A stretch of DNA of 64,000 nt, taken from assembly GCF_001517405.1 (NCBI RefSeq), contig NZ_LN907827.1, positions 2,548,587 through 2,612,586 on the forward strand. Reading direction: 5' to 3'. This document shows positions 41,092 to 51,704 of the stretch, one piece after another (positions within the stretch are counted from its first letter, which is position 1; each line of letters begins with the position of its first letter). A model generated the notes under the pieces. The model was given only the letters and a program-made list of their open reading frames with translations. It searched no databases and was not told the DNA's origin. Source of the DNA: Duffyella gerundensis. GTDB taxonomy: Bacteria > Pseudomonadota > Gammaproteobacteria > Enterobacterales > Enterobacteriaceae. The position numbers and the translations under genes were made by a program.

Positions 41092-41457
41092 CTATCGTTG
41101 CAGCAGCCAGACGGTTGCCGCCAGCCAGATGATCACCAGCAGCAAACAGCCGCCGCCGAGTTTTTTCCCGCTGGCACGCTGGGCCGCCAGCCGCTGTTGC
41201 CCCGCCAGCTTCACGTCAGCGGGCAACAGACGCAGCAGCAGCATCATACCGGTCGGCAAAATCACCGCGTCATCCATCAGACCCAACAACGGAATCACAT
41301 CGGGTACCAGATCGATCGGGCTGATGCCGTAACAGGCCAGCGCCACGGCGGCCGCTTTTTGCCACCACGGCGTGCGCGGATCGCGGCAGGCATACCAGAG
41401 TAAAAACATATCGCGCTTGAGGAAACTGGCCCAGCGCCGCAGACGTCTCACCATCAT
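41092..41457 (-). CDS. DUF1232 (YkvA-type) membrane protein
   Basis: A 121-residue protein. The DUF1232 core (about residues 25-70) is seen as [38 protein letters not shown], split here only for context, with the family motif SPIDLVPD and one hydrophobic C-terminal helix (about 100-118). Function unknown. Two ATG codons in tandem (41457 and 41454) are both possible starts. It sits between yeiE and yeiH, which are adjacent in E. coli, so it was gained here or lost there. Confidence 0.82.
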   Translation of the reverse strand: MMVRRLRRWASFLKRDMFLLWYACRDPRTPWWQKAAAVALACYGISPIDLVPDVIPLLGLMDDAVILPTGMMLLLRLLPADVKLAGQQRLAAQRASGKKLGGGCLLLVIIWLAATVWLLQR

Positions 41458-41556
41458 CCCATTTGCCTTATCACTTTTTCAGGTTAATTTTAAATATATA
41501 ATCAATTTCTCTTTTATACCAGATGCCCTCATCATTCTCCTTACCAACGGGAGGTT

Positions 41557-42615
41557 ATGATGACAACACACACTTTACCGCTAATTTCTCATCACGCTAC
41601 GCGGCTGCTGCCAGGCCTGGCGCTGGCCGCTGTTATCGCCCTGTTCAGCCAGTGGCTGAGCCAACAGCCCGCGGTCGCCGCGCTGGGATTGGGCGCGCTT
41701 ACCTTAGCGATCGTCTCGGGTATGCTGCTGGGCAACACGGCTTATCCCGCGCTGGAAACCCACTGTTCGCCCGGCGTGCTGCGCGCCAAACAGACGCTGC
41801 TGCGGCTGGGCATTATTCTCTATGGCTTTCGCCTGACGCTGCAGCAAATTGCCGATGTTGGCCTCAGCGGTGTGCTGATTGATCTGCTGACGCTGAGCTC
41901 AACCTTTTTGCTCGCCTGCTGGCTTGGCTGCCGACTGCTGAAGCTGGATCGACAAACCAGCTGGCTGATTGGCGCAGGCAGCAGCATCTGCGGTGCAGCG
42001 GCGGTGCTGGCCACCGAGCCGGTCGTCAAAGCAGACGGAGCCAAAGTAGCGGTCGCGATCGCCACCGTGGTAATTTTCGGCACGCTGGCCATCTTTCTTT
42101 ATCCGGCGCTGTGGCCGCTGGTGCAGCATCTCTGGCCCGCCGTGTCGGCCACCGACTATGGCCTGTTTACCGGTTCAACCCTGCACGAAGTGGCGCAGGT
42201 AGTGGCGGCGGGTCATGCGATCGGCCCGGAAGCGGAAAACGCGGCGGTGATCGCCAAAATGCTGCGCGTTATGATGCTGGCTCCTTTCCTGCTGTTGTTG
42301 GGCGCGTGGATCCGCCGTTCTGCTGCGGCCAGTGCGACGCCGACGCCCATCGCGTTCCCGTGGTTCGCGCTGCTGTTTATCGGCGTGGCGCTGTTTAACT
42401 CGCTGCAGCTGTTGCCCGCGTCACTGATCCACGCCCTTACCCAGCTCGATAATCTGCTGCTGGCAATGGCGATGGCGGCGCTGGGCTTAACGACGCGGCT
42501 GCGCGATCTGAAACGCGCCGGCCTGCGTCCTCTGGCGCTGGGTCTGCTGCTGTTTTGCTGGCTGGTGCTGGGCGGCGGTGCCATCAATCTGCTGGTGCAC
42601 CATTTGATGGCCTGA
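41557..42615 (+). CDS. yeiH: YeiH, UPF0324 family inner-membrane protein
   Basis: A 352-residue protein with about ten TM segments, of the UPF0324 (PSE/YeiH) family, proposed to export sulfite or related anions in some bacteria. Conserved stretches include [21 protein letters not shown] and [15 protein letters not shown] at 41557 has the GGGAGG site only two bases away; an ATG three bases on (41560) may be the one used. Confidence 0.9.
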   Translation: MMTTHTLPLISHHATRLLPGLALAAVIALFSQWLSQQPAVAALGLGALTLAIVSGMLLGNTAYPALETHCSPGVLRAKQTLLRLGIILYGFRLTLQQIADVGLSGVLIDLLTLSSTFLLACWLGCRLLKLDRQTSWLIGAGSSICGAAAVLATEPVVKADGAKVAVAIATVVIFGTLAIFLYPALWPLVQHLWPAVSATDYGLFTGSTLHEVAQVVAAGHAIGPEAENAAVIAKMLRVMMLAPFLLLLGAWIRRSAAASATPTPIAFPWFALLFIGVALFNSLQLLPASLIHALTQLDNLLLAMAMAALGLTTRLRDLKRAGLRPLALGLLLFCWLVLGGGAINLLVHHLMA

Positions 42616-42670
42616 ACGCTTCGGTTATGATGGCGCCCCTCACTTGCCAATAACCCACAGGAGAACCGGC

Positions 42671-43519
42671 ATGAAATATATCGGTGCCCACGTCAGCGCC
42701 GCCGGTGGCGTGGATCAGGCGGTCATCCGCGCGCATGAGCTGGAGGCCACGGCTTTCGCGCTGTTTACCAAGAATCAACGGCAGTGGCGTGCCGCGCCGC
42801 TGAGCACGGAGGTAATTTCCGCGTTTCGCAGTGCCTGCGAACGTTTTAACTATCAGCCGGAGCAGATTCTGCCGCACGACAGCTTTCTGATTAACCTCGG
42901 TCATCCTGAAGCCGAGGCGCTGGAGAAATCACGTGCGGCCTTTATCGATGAACTGCAACGCTGTGAGCAGCTCGGATTGACCCTGCTGAACTTTCATCCG
43001 GGCAGCCATCTGAATCAGCTCGATGAAGCGCAGTGCCTGCAACGCATCGCCGAGTCGATCAATATCGCGCTGGATAAAACCCAGGGTGTGACCGCGGTGA
43101 TTGAGAATACTGCAGGCCAGGGCACCAACCTGGGCTTTCGCTTTGAGCAGCTGGCGGCGATTATTGATGGCGTGGAAGATAAATCGCGGGTTGGCGTCTG
43201 TATTGATACCTGTCACGCCTTTGCCGGTGGCTATGATCTACGTACCGAAGAGGATTGTGTGGCCACTTTTGCCGAGTTCGAACGCATCGTCGGCTTCAAC
43301 TATCTACGCGGTATGCACCTTAATGACGCCAAGAGCGCGTTTGCCAGCCGTGTCGATCGTCATCACAGCCTGGGTGAAGGCAATATCGGTAAAACGGTGT
43401 TCAGTTGGCTGATGAAGGATGCTCGCTTTGATGGCATTCCGTTGATTCTGGAAACCATCCAGCCAGCGATTTGGCAGGATGAAATTGCCTGGCTGAAGTC
43501 GCAGCAGAAAAGCGCGTAA
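42671..43519 (+). CDS. nfo: Endonuclease IV
   Basis: Zinc-dependent apurinic/apyrimidinic endonuclease that nicks DNA 5' of abasic sites in base-excision repair. The 282-residue TIM barrel begins [17 protein letters not shown]; metal-binding motifs include [35 protein letters not shown] and HHSLGEG. I use the ATG at 42671 preceded by AGGAGAA rather than an upstream start. Confidence 0.97.
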   Translation: MKYIGAHVSAAGGVDQAVIRAHELEATAFALFTKNQRQWRAAPLSTEVISAFRSACERFNYQPEQILPHDSFLINLGHPEAEALEKSRAAFIDELQRCEQLGLTLLNFHPGSHLNQLDEAQCLQRIAESINIALDKTQGVTAVIENTAGQGTNLGFRFEQLAAIIDGVEDKSRVGVCIDTCHAFAGGYDLRTEEDCVATFAEFERIVGFNYLRGMHLNDAKSAFASRVDRHHSLGEGNIGKTVFSWLMKDARFDGIPLILETIQPAIWQDEIAWLKSQQKSA

Positions 43520-43520
43520 T

Positions 43521-43551
43521 AAAAAAGGCGGCTCCTGGAGCCGCCTTTTCT
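43521..43551. terminator. Bidirectional terminator between nfo and fruA
   Basis: GGCGGCTC-CTG-GAGCCGCC stem with A6 before and TTTTCTTT after. Confidence 0.92.
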
Positions 43552-43565
43552 TTCGCGCAGAAGTA

Positions 43566-45263
43566 TCAGGCTTTCGCCAGTTCCGCTTCCGGACGTTTCA
43601 GCACGGCATAGCTGAGACCTGCAATCAGCGTACCGGCGATAATCGCCACCAGATAGCCGACTACCGGCGTAATCGCACCTGGAATCAGCAGCACAAACAG
43701 ACCGCCATGTGGTGCCATTAGCTTAGCGCCGATTGCCATGGAAACCGCACCGGTTACCGCGCCGCCGACGATACAGCATGGAATCACGCGCATCGGGTCA
43801 CGAGCGGCAAACGGGATGGCACCTTCAGAGATGAAGCAGAGACCCAGTACCAGCGCCGCCTTGCCCCCTTCCTGCTGCCCTTTGTTAAACTTCCTGCGTG
43901 CCACCAGCGTAGCGATACCCATCGCCAGCGGCGGCACCATGCCCGCGGCCATAATAGCGGCCATCGGCGCATAGGTTTGCGAACTGAGCAACCCGACGCC
44001 AAACGCGTAAGCCACTTTGTTCACCGGACCACCCATGTCGGTACACATCATGCCACCGAGAATGGCACCCAGCAGCACGGCGTTCGCAGTGCCCATGTTC
44101 GCCAGCCAGCCAGTCAGGCCGGTCATGATGCCCGCAACCGGTTTGCCGACCACATAAATCATCAGCAGGCCGGTAATCAAGCTGGCGACCAGCGGAATCA
44201 CCAGAATCGGCTTCAGCGCCTCCATACTTTGCGGCAGCTTGAGCTTGGTGCTGATCAACTTCGCCGCATAACCCGCTATGAAACCGGCAATGATACCGCC
44301 AAGGAAGCCGGCATTAATGCTGGTAGCGATCATGCCGCCAATCAGGCCCGGCGTTAAGCCCGGACGATCGGCAATCGAGAAGGCGATAAAGCCCGCCAGC
44401 ACTGGCACCATCAACGCAAAGGCGCTGCCACCACCGATTTGCATCAGCGCAGCCGCCAGCGTGCCCGGCTCTTTAAACGCGGTAATACCAAAAGCAAAGG
44501 AAAGTGCGATACAGAGACCGCCCGCCACCACCATCGGCAGCATATAAGAAACGCCGGTCAGCAGATGACGATAAGCCCCTGCGCCGCCTTTTTTCTCATC
44601 GCTCTGGCTGGCGGATGACTGACCACCCTGCGGCTGATAAGGCTTCGCTTCCGCGACCGCTTTATCCAGTTCCTGTGCGGTTTTCTTCAGCGCCAGACCG
44701 GTTGAGGTGCGGTACATCGGCTTGCCGGCAAATTTCGCCAGGTCCACTTCAATATCCGCCGCCACGATCACCAGATCGGCCGCAGCCACTTCTTCTGGCG
44801 TAATGGCATTACCTGCGCCTACGGAGCCGCGTGTTTCAACCTTCACCCACCAGCCGCGTTTCGTTGCTTCGCTCTGGATAGCTTCGGCGGCCATAAAGGT
44901 GTGCGCCACGCCGGTTGGGCAGGCGGTCACCGCGACAATGCGTTTTTGTGCGTTGGCCGCAGGAGCAGCCGCCACCGTGGCTGGTGCCGCTTCAGCCTGG
45001 AAGCTTTTCGCTTCGGCCTTTGCCTTATTAAAGAAGTTTTCCGGTTCGCGCAGCGCTTCGTCCAGGCGACCCAAATAGACTTTCTTACCGTTTAGCGCGG
45101 TGTCCTGCGGTATGGCATGACCTGCCACCGCAACCAGCTCGGCTTCAGCCGGGCTGTCGGTTAAGCTCAGACCTGCTTTTTGCGCAGCAGCGGCACCTAA
45201 CTGTTTCACCATATAGCGGGATGCTTGTCCCAGCGACGGATCGAGAATCAGCAGCGTTTTCAT
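43566..45263 (-). CDS. fruA: Fructose PTS enzyme IIBC (FruA)
   Basis: Membrane component that imports fructose as fructose 1-phosphate. The 565-residue protein has a duplicated IIB region: the N-terminal IIB' (about 1-100) and the active IIB with phospho-Cys in AVTACPTGVAHTFMAAEAI (about residue 114), an Ala/Pro-rich linker, and the C-terminal IIC domain with about nine TM segments. It is the last gene of fruBKA. Confidence 0.96.
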   Translation of the reverse strand: MKTLLILDPSLGQASRYMVKQLGAAAAQKAGLSLTDSPAEAELVAVAGHAIPQDTALNGKKVYLGRLDEALREPENFFNKAKAEAKSFQAEAAPATVAAAPAANAQKRIVAVTACPTGVAHTFMAAEAIQSEATKRGWWVKVETRGSVGAGNAITPEEVAAADLVIVAADIEVDLAKFAGKPMYRTSTGLALKKTAQELDKAVAEAKPYQPQGGQSSASQSDEKKGGAGAYRHLLTGVSYMLPMVVAGGLCIALSFAFGITAFKEPGTLAAALMQIGGGSAFALMVPVLAGFIAFSIADRPGLTPGLIGGMIATSINAGFLGGIIAGFIAGYAAKLISTKLKLPQSMEALKPILVIPLVASLITGLLMIYVVGKPVAGIMTGLTGWLANMGTANAVLLGAILGGMMCTDMGGPVNKVAYAFGVGLLSSQTYAPMAAIMAAGMVPPLAMGIATLVARRKFNKGQQEGGKAALVLGLCFISEGAIPFAARDPMRVIPCCIVGGAVTGAVSMAIGAKLMAPHGGLFVLLIPGAITPVVGYLVAIIAGTLIAGLSYAVLKRPEAELAKA

Positions 45264-45279
45264 TATACCTCTCCTGCTG

Positions 45280-46218
45280 TTAGTTAACGGGTTTCAGTTC
45301 GACACGCGCCATCATGGCGGCCAACTGAGTACGATCGGTAATGCCCACGTTGCTCTGACTTACGGCCAAAGCTGCCACCGCAGTAGCAAGACGCAGCGTG
45401 TGTTCGCTGGATTCACGCATCAGCAAACCATAAATCAAGCCACCTACCATTGAGTCACCTGCACCCACGGTACTGACCACTTCGCAAACCGGTGGTTTGG
45501 CAATCCATTCACCCGAGGCGTTCACCCAGAGCGCCCCTTCGGCCCCCAGAGAAATCACCACGTGAGCGATGCCCTGCTCGCGCAGCTGGTGCGCAGCGGC
45601 AATCACATCCTGGAGCGTTGGCAGCTTTTTACCGGCCCAGATTTCCAGCTCGCGGCGATTGGGTTTAACCAACCACGGCGCGGCTTTAAGACCGGCTACC
45701 AGCGCCTCACGGCTGCTGTCGAAAATAATGCACGGGCAGTGGGTGCGCAGTTCGCTCATCCAGCGCGTAAAGTCATCGGGATCGACGCCAGCCGGTAAAC
45801 TGCCGCTGACGCAGACCATGTCAAACTGACCCAGCCAACTCAGAGAATCGGTGCTGAAGCGCTCCCAGTCCTGCGCGCTGACGTCAAAACCTGAGAAGTT
45901 AAGGTCGGTGACCTCGCCCTCTTTTTCGGTGAGCTTGACGTTGATACGCGTGCGGCCCGGTACGACCTGAAAACGGTTGGCAATGCCCAGCTCGCTGAAC
46001 AGCAGCTGAAAGCCATCCTGATTATCCTTGCCGAGGAAGCCGCCAACGGTCACGTCGATGCCCAGGTCTTTGAGCACTTTCGCTACGTTGATGCCTTTAC
46101 CCGCGGCGTGCAAACCGGTGGTTTTCACCAGGTTGACTTCGCCACGTTCGATTTCGGCACAGTAACCCACCAGATCGTATGCCGGGTTAAGCGTGATGGT
46201 TGCTACGCGACGGGTCAT
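45280..46218 (-). CDS. fruK: 1-Phosphofructokinase
   Basis: ATP-dependent phosphorylation of fructose 1-phosphate to fructose 1,6-bisphosphate. The 312-residue PfkB-family kinase has [20 protein letters not shown] and the C-terminal catalytic motif [14 protein letters not shown]. It overlaps fruB by four bases and is 16 bases from fruA. Confidence 0.97.
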   Translation of the reverse strand: MTRRVATITLNPAYDLVGYCAEIERGEVNLVKTTGLHAAGKGINVAKVLKDLGIDVTVGGFLGKDNQDGFQLLFSELGIANRFQVVPGRTRINVKLTEKEGEVTDLNFSGFDVSAQDWERFSTDSLSWLGQFDMVCVSGSLPAGVDPDDFTRWMSELRTHCPCIIFDSSREALVAGLKAAPWLVKPNRRELEIWAGKKLPTLQDVIAAAHQLREQGIAHVVISLGAEGALWVNASGEWIAKPPVCEVVSTVGAGDSMVGGLIYGLLMRESSEHTLRLATAVAALAVSQSNVGITDRTQLAAMMARVELKPVN

Positions 46219-47348
46219 GATGCCCCCTCGCCCAGCCCTGAGGTAATGGCTTGTTCAATCGCTTCCAGCGCCTGAGGCGCATCTTCGCCGCTGGCGGTAA
46301 AGCGCAGACGGTGGCCTTTCTTGACGCCCAGCGCGACAACCTTCATCAGGCTGCGGCCGTTAGCGGGTTTGCCACTGCCATCAAGATTGGTAATGGTGAT
46401 ATCGCTGTTGAACTGCTTGATGACGCTCACCAGCGCGGTGCCCGGACGCGCATGCAGGCCGTGCTCATTACGGATAGTGAACTCCGCCGTCAGCACTTCG
46501 GCTTGCTCATCCACTTCGCTGGTCAACAGTGCCAGGACGCCTGCGGCGTCAGCATTCAGCAGACGATCGGCCTTGTTGTTGATCAACAGCGCGCTGAGGT
46601 AATTCAGCACCTGCAAAGGCTGGTCATCTACCGCAGCCACGCTGATCAACATCACGGCTTTTTCACCGTTAACATCAAAAGGCGCCTGGGTGCGTGAAAC
46701 GGCCACGGCGCTGCTCAGGTTGCCCTGCATGCTGTCGTTCAGCCAGATGCCTTGTCCCAGATTCAGTGGCTGCGCGCCGATCACCTGGCTGACAAAGCTG
46801 CTGTCGACCGCGCCCGCCTGTTGCAGCCGACCGGCATTCAATGCCTGCAGCGTCATCAGGTCGCTGGCGGCGACGTCCAGCACGATAAGAGAGGTATCAA
46901 ACTTCAGGCCGTTGCCCTGTTTTTCACCCATCAGCAGGCTGCGCAGCTCTTCCGCCGAGGTGGTGGTTTTAAGCTGTTCTGCAACGTCATCATCGCTTAG
47001 CACGTGCGTCAGCTGACGCAACAGCGTGAGGTGCTCATCCGATTTCGCGGCGATACCGATAACCACATACGCCAGCTGATCGTCGCCCCAGGTAATGCCC
47101 TGAGGAAACTGAAACACCTGTACGCCAGTATTCAACACCAGATCGCGCGTGTCGGTGGTGCCGTGAGGAATGGCGATGCCGTTGCCAAGGTAGGTTGAGG
47201 TCTGTTTTTCACGCGCCAACATGCCCTCAACGTAGGCGTCGCCGACGTTTCCGGCCTGGGCCAGCGCGGCAGCAACCTGACGAATAGCGTCTTCTTTATT
47301 TGCGGCTGATGCGCCGACATGAATGGCTTGCGGTTCAAGCTGGAACAT
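46215..47348 (-). CDS. fruB: Fructose PTS diphosphoryl transfer protein (FruB)
   Basis: Carries phosphate from enzyme I to FruA. The 377-residue protein has an N-terminal IIA-Fru domain with the phospho-His62 in [10 protein letters not shown], a central domain (about 150-280), and a C-terminal FPr (HPr-like) domain with the second active His in [12 protein letters not shown] (about residue 299) and the [13 protein letters not shown] strand. First gene of the operon under two Cra operators. Confidence 0.96.
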   Translation of the reverse strand: MFQLEPQAIHVGASAANKEDAIRQVAAALAQAGNVGDAYVEGMLAREKQTSTYLGNGIAIPHGTTDTRDLVLNTGVQVFQFPQGITWGDDQLAYVVIGIAAKSDEHLTLLRQLTHVLSDDDVAEQLKTTTSAEELRSLLMGEKQGNGLKFDTSLIVLDVAASDLMTLQALNAGRLQQAGAVDSSFVSQVIGAQPLNLGQGIWLNDSMQGNLSSAVAVSRTQAPFDVNGEKAVMLISVAAVDDQPLQVLNYLSALLINNKADRLLNADAAGVLALLTSEVDEQAEVLTAEFTIRNEHGLHARPGTALVSVIKQFNSDITITNLDGSGKPANGRSLMKVVALGVKKGHRLRFTASGEDAPQALEAIEQAITSGLGEGAS

Positions 47349-47370
47349 AATTCTCCTCTCCTGCTGATGT

Positions 47371-47382
47371 TGAATCGTTTCA
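47371..47382 (-). promoter_or_regulatory. Cra (FruR) operator, fruB-proximal
   Basis: TGAATCGTTTCA, an exact fit to TGAAWCGNTTNA-type sites with perfect outer palindrome, 23 bases before the fruB start. Confidence 0.85.
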
Positions 47383-47437
47383 GCTATATCGGGAAAAAAG
47401 GCGCTATCGAATAAGGCTTAGCCAGCAACGACAACGC

Positions 47438-47449
47438 TGAAACGTTTCA
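47438..47449 (-). promoter_or_regulatory. Cra (FruR) operator, fruB-distal
   Basis: TGAAACGTTTCA, a perfect palindrome. With the proximal site it reproduces the two-operator layout known for E. coli fruB; fructose 1-phosphate should relieve repression. Confidence 0.88.
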
Positions 47450-47629
47450 ATGATAGTGAGCCAGAATAGGCAGATGTGGCAAGCTTTTGCCCAATCGGTA
47501 TCACCGTTTTTTGAGCTTACGCACATTTCGGTACTTTTGATTTGACCTGAACCGATCGGCTGGCTGACGACATAGCTGAAAGCACAGTAAACGCAACGGC
47601 AACGGTCAGCCGATGTTCAGCAAAACCGA

Positions 47630-47890
47630 TTACAATGAAGGTGCAGTGGCCGTTTCCAGATCAAGCAGCCAGATCATCGCCTGCTCGCGCGTGGAACCGC
47701 ACATATCGGCGGCAGGTTGCAGGCCAGCACAGACTTTCGGCCGCAGCGGCGAATGGAAAATTTTGCAGCGCAGCTGCTCGTCGAGTTGCACACAGGGCAC
47801 GTTAGCGGGTTTGCCGTTGGGCATGCCTGGAATGGGTGATGAGATAGAAGGCGCTGTGCAGCAGGCAGCACATCCGCTACGGCAATTCAT
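47630..47890 (-). CDS. yeiW: YeiW, YkgJ-type cysteine-cluster protein
   Basis: A small protein of 86 residues from the UPF0153/YkgJ group. It starts [11 protein letters not shown] and carries further cysteines in VPCVQL, LRCKIF, KVCAGL and DMCGS, a pattern of a possible zinc or Fe-S binding site. GGAG lies 7 bases before the ATG at 47890. Position before efpL is as in E. coli. No function is established. The gap from here to fruB holds the fru control region; E. coli setB is missing. Confidence 0.85.
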   Translation of the reverse strand: MNCRSGCAACCTAPSISSPIPGMPNGKPANVPCVQLDEQLRCKIFHSPLRPKVCAGLQPAADMCGSTREQAMIWLLDLETATAPSL

Positions 47891-48058
47891 AGGCGACTCC
47901 TGAAAAGGGGCAATGAAGATAGCAGCGGCCCGCAACATTTTCCACCACCTTGCGAGACGTTACGCAAAAAGTGGTTTTCGCCCCGCTCAGCGCTTGCCTC
48001 GCTGACGGGCCGCGAGTAACGTGACGCGACAAATTTCGGCGATCAAATGAGGATCACA

Positions 48059-48631
48059 ATGCCAAGAGCCAATGAAATCAAACGCGGTATGGCGGTAACT
48101 TTTAACGGCAAGCTGTTGTTGGTAAAAGATATCGATGTGCAAAGCCCCAGCGCACGCGGTGCCAGCACGCTGTATAAAATGCGTTTTACCGATATTCGCA
48201 CCGGACTAAAAGTAGAAGAGCGCTTTAAAGGCGATGACATTCTGGATGCTATTTCCCTGAGTCGCCGCAGCGTGGCTTTCTCCTATATCGACGGCGACGA
48301 ATATGTCTTTATGGATGATGAAGATTACACGCCATACAATTTCAAGCGCGAACAGATTGAGGAAGAGCTGCTGTTTATACCGGAAAGCGGCATTCCCGGC
48401 CTGCATGTATTAACCATGGATGGCCAGGTACTGGCGCTGGAATTGCCACAAACCGTGGATATGGAAATTGTCGACACTTCGCCTGGCATCAAAGGTGCTT
48501 CAGCCAGCGCGCGCACCAAACCTGCGTCAATGATCACCGGCCTGACCATTCAGGTACCGGAATACCTGAGCAACGGCGATAAAGTGCGCATTCATATTCC
48601 GGAACGTCGCTATATGGGACGTGCCGACTAA
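48059..48631 (+). CDS. efpL: Elongation factor P-like protein EfpL (YeiP)
   Basis: An EF-P paralogue of 190 residues that helps ribosomes pass difficult peptide motifs. It has the three EF-P domains (KOW-like, two OB folds), with the loop tip residue Arg33 in SPSARGAS in place of the modifiable lysine of EF-P. The C-terminal [18 protein letters not shown] is nearly that of E. coli. The ATG at 48059 with GAGG 7 bases upstream is used rather than a start four codons earlier. Confidence 0.94.
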   Translation: MPRANEIKRGMAVTFNGKLLLVKDIDVQSPSARGASTLYKMRFTDIRTGLKVEERFKGDDILDAISLSRRSVAFSYIDGDEYVFMDDEDYTPYNFKREQIEEELLFIPESGIPGLHVLTMDGQVLALELPQTVDMEIVDTSPGIKGASASARTKPASMITGLTIQVPEYLSNGDKVRIHIPERRYMGRAD

Positions 48632-48669
48632 ATCTTTTTACCGGTCATCGTTATATAAAGGAGGATGCC

Positions 48670-49647
48670 GTGACGCGGGTCAATTTGATTACCGGATTTT
48701 TAGGCAGTGGTAAAACCACCACCCTGCTTCACTTGTTAGCGCACAAGCCAGCGAATGAAAACTGGGCCGTGCTGGTCAACGAATTCGGTGAGATTGGCAT
48801 TGATGGTGCGCTGCTGGCGGAAAGCGGCGCCGTACTGAAAGAGATTCCGGGCGGCTGCATGTGCTGCGTCAACGGCCTGCCAATGCAGGTGGGTCTGAAT
48901 ATGCTGCTGAAGCAGCAGAAGCCCGATCGCCTGCTAATCGAACCCACCGGCCTCGGCCATCCCAAACAGATCCTAACCATGCTGACCGCTGAGGTTTATC
49001 AGCCGTGGCTGGATCTGCGCGCCACGCTGACCCTGCTGGATCCGCGCCAGCTGGCTGACGATCGCGTGCGGGAAAATGAAAACTTCCGCGATCAACTGGC
49101 CGCAGCCGATATTATCGTCGCGAATAAAGAAGATCGCTGGCAGGCCGATGACATTGCACGCCTGCAGCAGTGGCAGGAACAGGCGCTGGCGGATCGCACG
49201 CTGGTGACTACGCAGTTCGGTCATATCGATCCTACGCTGCTGGATCGCCCGCGGCTGAATCAGCGTGCGCTACCTGATGCGCATCATCATCATGCCCACC
49301 GCGCGGCGCCTTCTTTACTGTCTGCATTACATCTGGAAGGCAGCGCGCGCTGGCGTCGTGCGGTTAATCAGGGTCAGGGTTATGCTGGCTGCGGTTGGGT
49401 ATTTGACGCTGATACCACCTTTGATACGGTTGGCATACTGGAATGGGCCCGGCTCGCGCCAGTGAAGCGGGTTAAAGGCGTGATGCGTATAAAAGAAGGG
49501 TTGGTTAGCATCAATCGCCAAGATAGCGATTTTCATATTGAGACGCGGCAGACGATGCCGCCTGACAGCCGTATCGAGCTCATACACGATAGCGAGGCTG
49601 ACTGGAACCTGCTTCAGCAAAGCTTGTTGAAGCTTCGTTTAAGTTAG
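48670..49647 (+). CDS. yeiR: YeiR, COG0523-family zinc-binding GTPase
   Basis: A 325-residue G3E P-loop GTPase related to metal chaperones ZNG1/CobW. Walker A GFLGSGKTT is at 9-17, the metal-binding CxCC motif (CMCC) at 63-66, NKED for guanine specificity near 157, and a His-rich linker (DAHHHHAHRA) near 200 before the C-terminal CobW_C domain. Translation starts at GTG (48670) with AAAGGAGG upstream. E. coli YeiR binds zinc and hydrolyses GTP. Confidence 0.93.
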   Translation: MTRVNLITGFLGSGKTTTLLHLLAHKPANENWAVLVNEFGEIGIDGALLAESGAVLKEIPGGCMCCVNGLPMQVGLNMLLKQQKPDRLLIEPTGLGHPKQILTMLTAEVYQPWLDLRATLTLLDPRQLADDRVRENENFRDQLAAADIIVANKEDRWQADDIARLQQWQEQALADRTLVTTQFGHIDPTLLDRPRLNQRALPDAHHHHAHRAAPSLLSALHLEGSARWRRAVNQGQGYAGCGWVFDADTTFDTVGILEWARLAPVKRVKGVMRIKEGLVSINRQDSDFHIETRQTMPPDSRIELIHDSEADWNLLQQSLLKLRLS

Positions 49648-49691
49648 CCAGCCTACTCTTCGCTCTGTTTTTTTCTTTGAGTACTTTGACT

Positions 49692-50399
49692 ATGCACGCT
49701 ACCCGTTTAATCACCATTTTACTGCTCAATGCACTGGGCATTGTGCTGTTTCTCTCGTGGTATTTACCGCCCGATCATGGCTTCTGGTTTGCGCTGGATA
49801 AAACGATCTTTTTTGGCTTTAACGATCAAATGGTCGATCATCCGGCGTTTGCCCTACTGGTGGCGATCACCAATTTTCGCGGTTTTGATGCGGTTTCGCT
49901 GTTGGCGATGGGCGCGCTCTATTACAGCTTCTGGCGCGGTGAAACGCCGGTTGGACGGCGGCGTTTACTGCTGATTGGCATCAGCATGCTGCTCACTGCC
50001 GTGCTGCTTAATCAGCTGGGGCATCTGCTGCCGGTTAAGCATTCCAGCCCAACGCTTTACTTTGAAAATGTGCATCGCGTCAGCGAGCTTACCGGCATTC
50101 CGGCAAAAGATGCTTCAAAAGACAGCTTCCCGGGCGATCACGGCATGATGCTCATCATCTTCGCCTGCTTTATGTGGCGCTACTTTACGCCGCGCGCGTT
50201 TGTTCTGGCGCTGAGTATTGTGATCGTGTTCTCACTGCCGCGCGTCATGGCGGGTGCGCACTGGTTCACCGATATCATGGTCGGTTCCATGTCGGTAGTG
50301 CTGGTAGGATTGAGCTGGTGGCTATTGACGCCTGCAAACGACACGTTGATCAGCTGGCTCGATCGCAGCCTGCCGGGAAAATATAAAGCTACGTCGTAA
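49692..50399 (+). CDS. lpxT: LpxT, lipid A 1-diphosphate synthase
   Basis: PAP2-superfamily inner-membrane enzyme that moves phosphate from undecaprenyl diphosphate to lipid A on the periplasmic side. The 235-residue product has about six hydrophobic segments. The PAP2 motifs are visible as KHSSPTLYF, DSFPGDHGMM and VMAGAHWFTDIMVG. ATG at 49692 is the likely start; a TTG five codons earlier is in frame. Confidence 0.92.
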   Translation: MHATRLITILLLNALGIVLFLSWYLPPDHGFWFALDKTIFFGFNDQMVDHPAFALLVAITNFRGFDAVSLLAMGALYYSFWRGETPVGRRRLLLIGISMLLTAVLLNQLGHLLPVKHSSPTLYFENVHRVSELTGIPAKDASKDSFPGDHGMMLIIFACFMWRYFTPRAFVLALSIVIVFSLPRVMAGAHWFTDIMVGSMSVVLVGLSWWLLTPANDTLISWLDRSLPGKYKATS

Positions 50400-50912
50400 T
50401 CTTTATTTCTTCTGACTGGTATTAATGCCTTAATACCAGTTAAATTTAAAACTCACCTTTCATTAATTAATTAGCACGCTAACAAAATACCTTCAGAAGA
50501 AATTATTATCGCTGACGCCGTTATTGATGGGCGCTCACAGGATGTCCAGCCGGATATTTCTTATTTTCTCCCTCATCGCGCAAATTAGCAGCTGAAAAGG
50601 GTCTAATTCTCGCCATAGCGTCCGAACAAACGCTTAAAATGTAACCAAAGCGTTACAGTATGATTTCACATCAAAAAAACCTATAAATAATTGCATAAAA
50701 CCCCTCGCCACGGGGTCTCGAATGGGTTAACCTCAGTTTCGATTAGTCTGAAGCAGCAGAAAATTCCACCTTTTTTACAATTAAAATGTGCGTAATCACA
50801 CATTTTGAAGATTCAGGAATTGTCTTAGGTTCACGCGCTAATTAATCTCAAGCCGTTTTCGCAATTATTTGACGACTTCTGTCGTTAAGGACTTCAAGGG
50901 ATCACAAACATA
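50400..50912. other. Intergenic region lpxT-mepS, long mepS leader
   Basis: About 510 bases with no credible coding frame. It contains the lpxT terminator (50415-50440), a small ACCCC-GGGGT hairpin near 50700-50716, and an AAAATGTG/CACATTTT palindrome (50783-50806). The last 200 bases before mepS may be a long untranslated leader. Confidence 0.6.
50415..50440 (+). terminator. Hairpin after lpxT
   Basis: Perfect 11-bp stem ACTGGTATTAA/TTAATACCAGT with a TGCC loop, 15 bases after the stop. The following sequence is TAAATTTAAA, a weak U-tract. Confidence 0.65.
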
Positions 50913-51488
50913 ATGGTCAAGTCTCAACCGTTTCTGAGATATATCTGGCGGGTTTTACCCGCGGTCGCATTAGCGACGATGTTATCAGCCTGTACCAGCA
51001 GTAATCATGGAAATACCGCGCAAAACGAGAATCATGAAGTTAACAACCACAATGGTTTTTTACTTCAGGCGTCTCAGGACGAATTTGAACAGATGGTCCA
51101 GAACGTGGATATCAAATCCCGTATCATGGAACAATACGATGACTGGAAAGGCGTGCGTTACCGTATGGGTGGCACAACTAAAGGTGGTATTGACTGTTCT
51201 GCCTTTGTGCAACGTACTTTCCGCGATCAGTTCGGTCTCGATCTCCCTCGCTCGACCTGGGAACAGAAAGATACCGGCAAAGAAATTACCCGCACCAAGT
51301 TGCGCCCAGGTGATTTAGTGATGTTCCGCGCAGGCTCAACGGGCCGCCATGTGGGCATCTATTTGGGCAACGATAACTTTGTGCACGCGTCCACCAGCAG
51401 CGGTGTGATGATCTCCAGCCTGAATGACAGTTACTGGAAGCGTCGTTATACCGAAGCACGTCGGGTATTGAGCCGCTCGCAAAGTTGA
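50913..51488 (+). CDS. mepS: MepS (Spr), murein DD-endopeptidase lipoprotein
   Basis: NlpC/P60 hydrolase that cleaves peptidoglycan cross-links to allow cell-wall growth; an outer-membrane lipoprotein. The 191-residue precursor has a lipoprotein signal with lipobox LSAC (Cys27). The catalytic residues are Cys95 in [10 protein letters not shown], His146 in GRHVGIYLG and His158 in NFVHAST. A terminator follows. In E. coli the level is set by proteolysis (NlpI-Prc). Confidence 0.96.
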   Translation: MVKSQPFLRYIWRVLPAVALATMLSACTSSNHGNTAQNENHEVNNHNGFLLQASQDEFEQMVQNVDIKSRIMEQYDDWKGVRYRMGGTTKGGIDCSAFVQRTFRDQFGLDLPRSTWEQKDTGKEITRTKLRPGDLVMFRAGSTGRHVGIYLGNDNFVHASTSSGVMISSLNDSYWKRRYTEARRVLSRSQS

Positions 51489-51523
51489 CCGGTTTCCTGA
51501 AGTTCGCGAAAACTGAGATTAAT

Positions 51524-51549
51524 AACGCTGCTTAGGCAGCGTTTTTTTA
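51524..51549 (+). terminator. Terminator after mepS
   Basis: AACGCTGC-CTTAG-style stem (CGCTGC/GCAGCG, with TTAG loop) followed by seven T. Confidence 0.92.
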
Positions 51550-51704
51550 TGCCAAAAATAAACGCCATACCCTTTGTTAACAGATTAAATGATTGTTAAT
51601 GCTCTTAATAACGCGACATCTTACCGAGAGCGTTATATTCTCCCTGGCTCATGTTGATATGCGGTTCACTTATAGAGACGGGCTTGATCGGGAGATCACA
51701 CCTT

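Noticed and set aside
50783..50806. CRP site upstream of mepS
   Set aside because: Half-sites TGTG and CACA are two bases too close for CRP; kept only as a palindrome.
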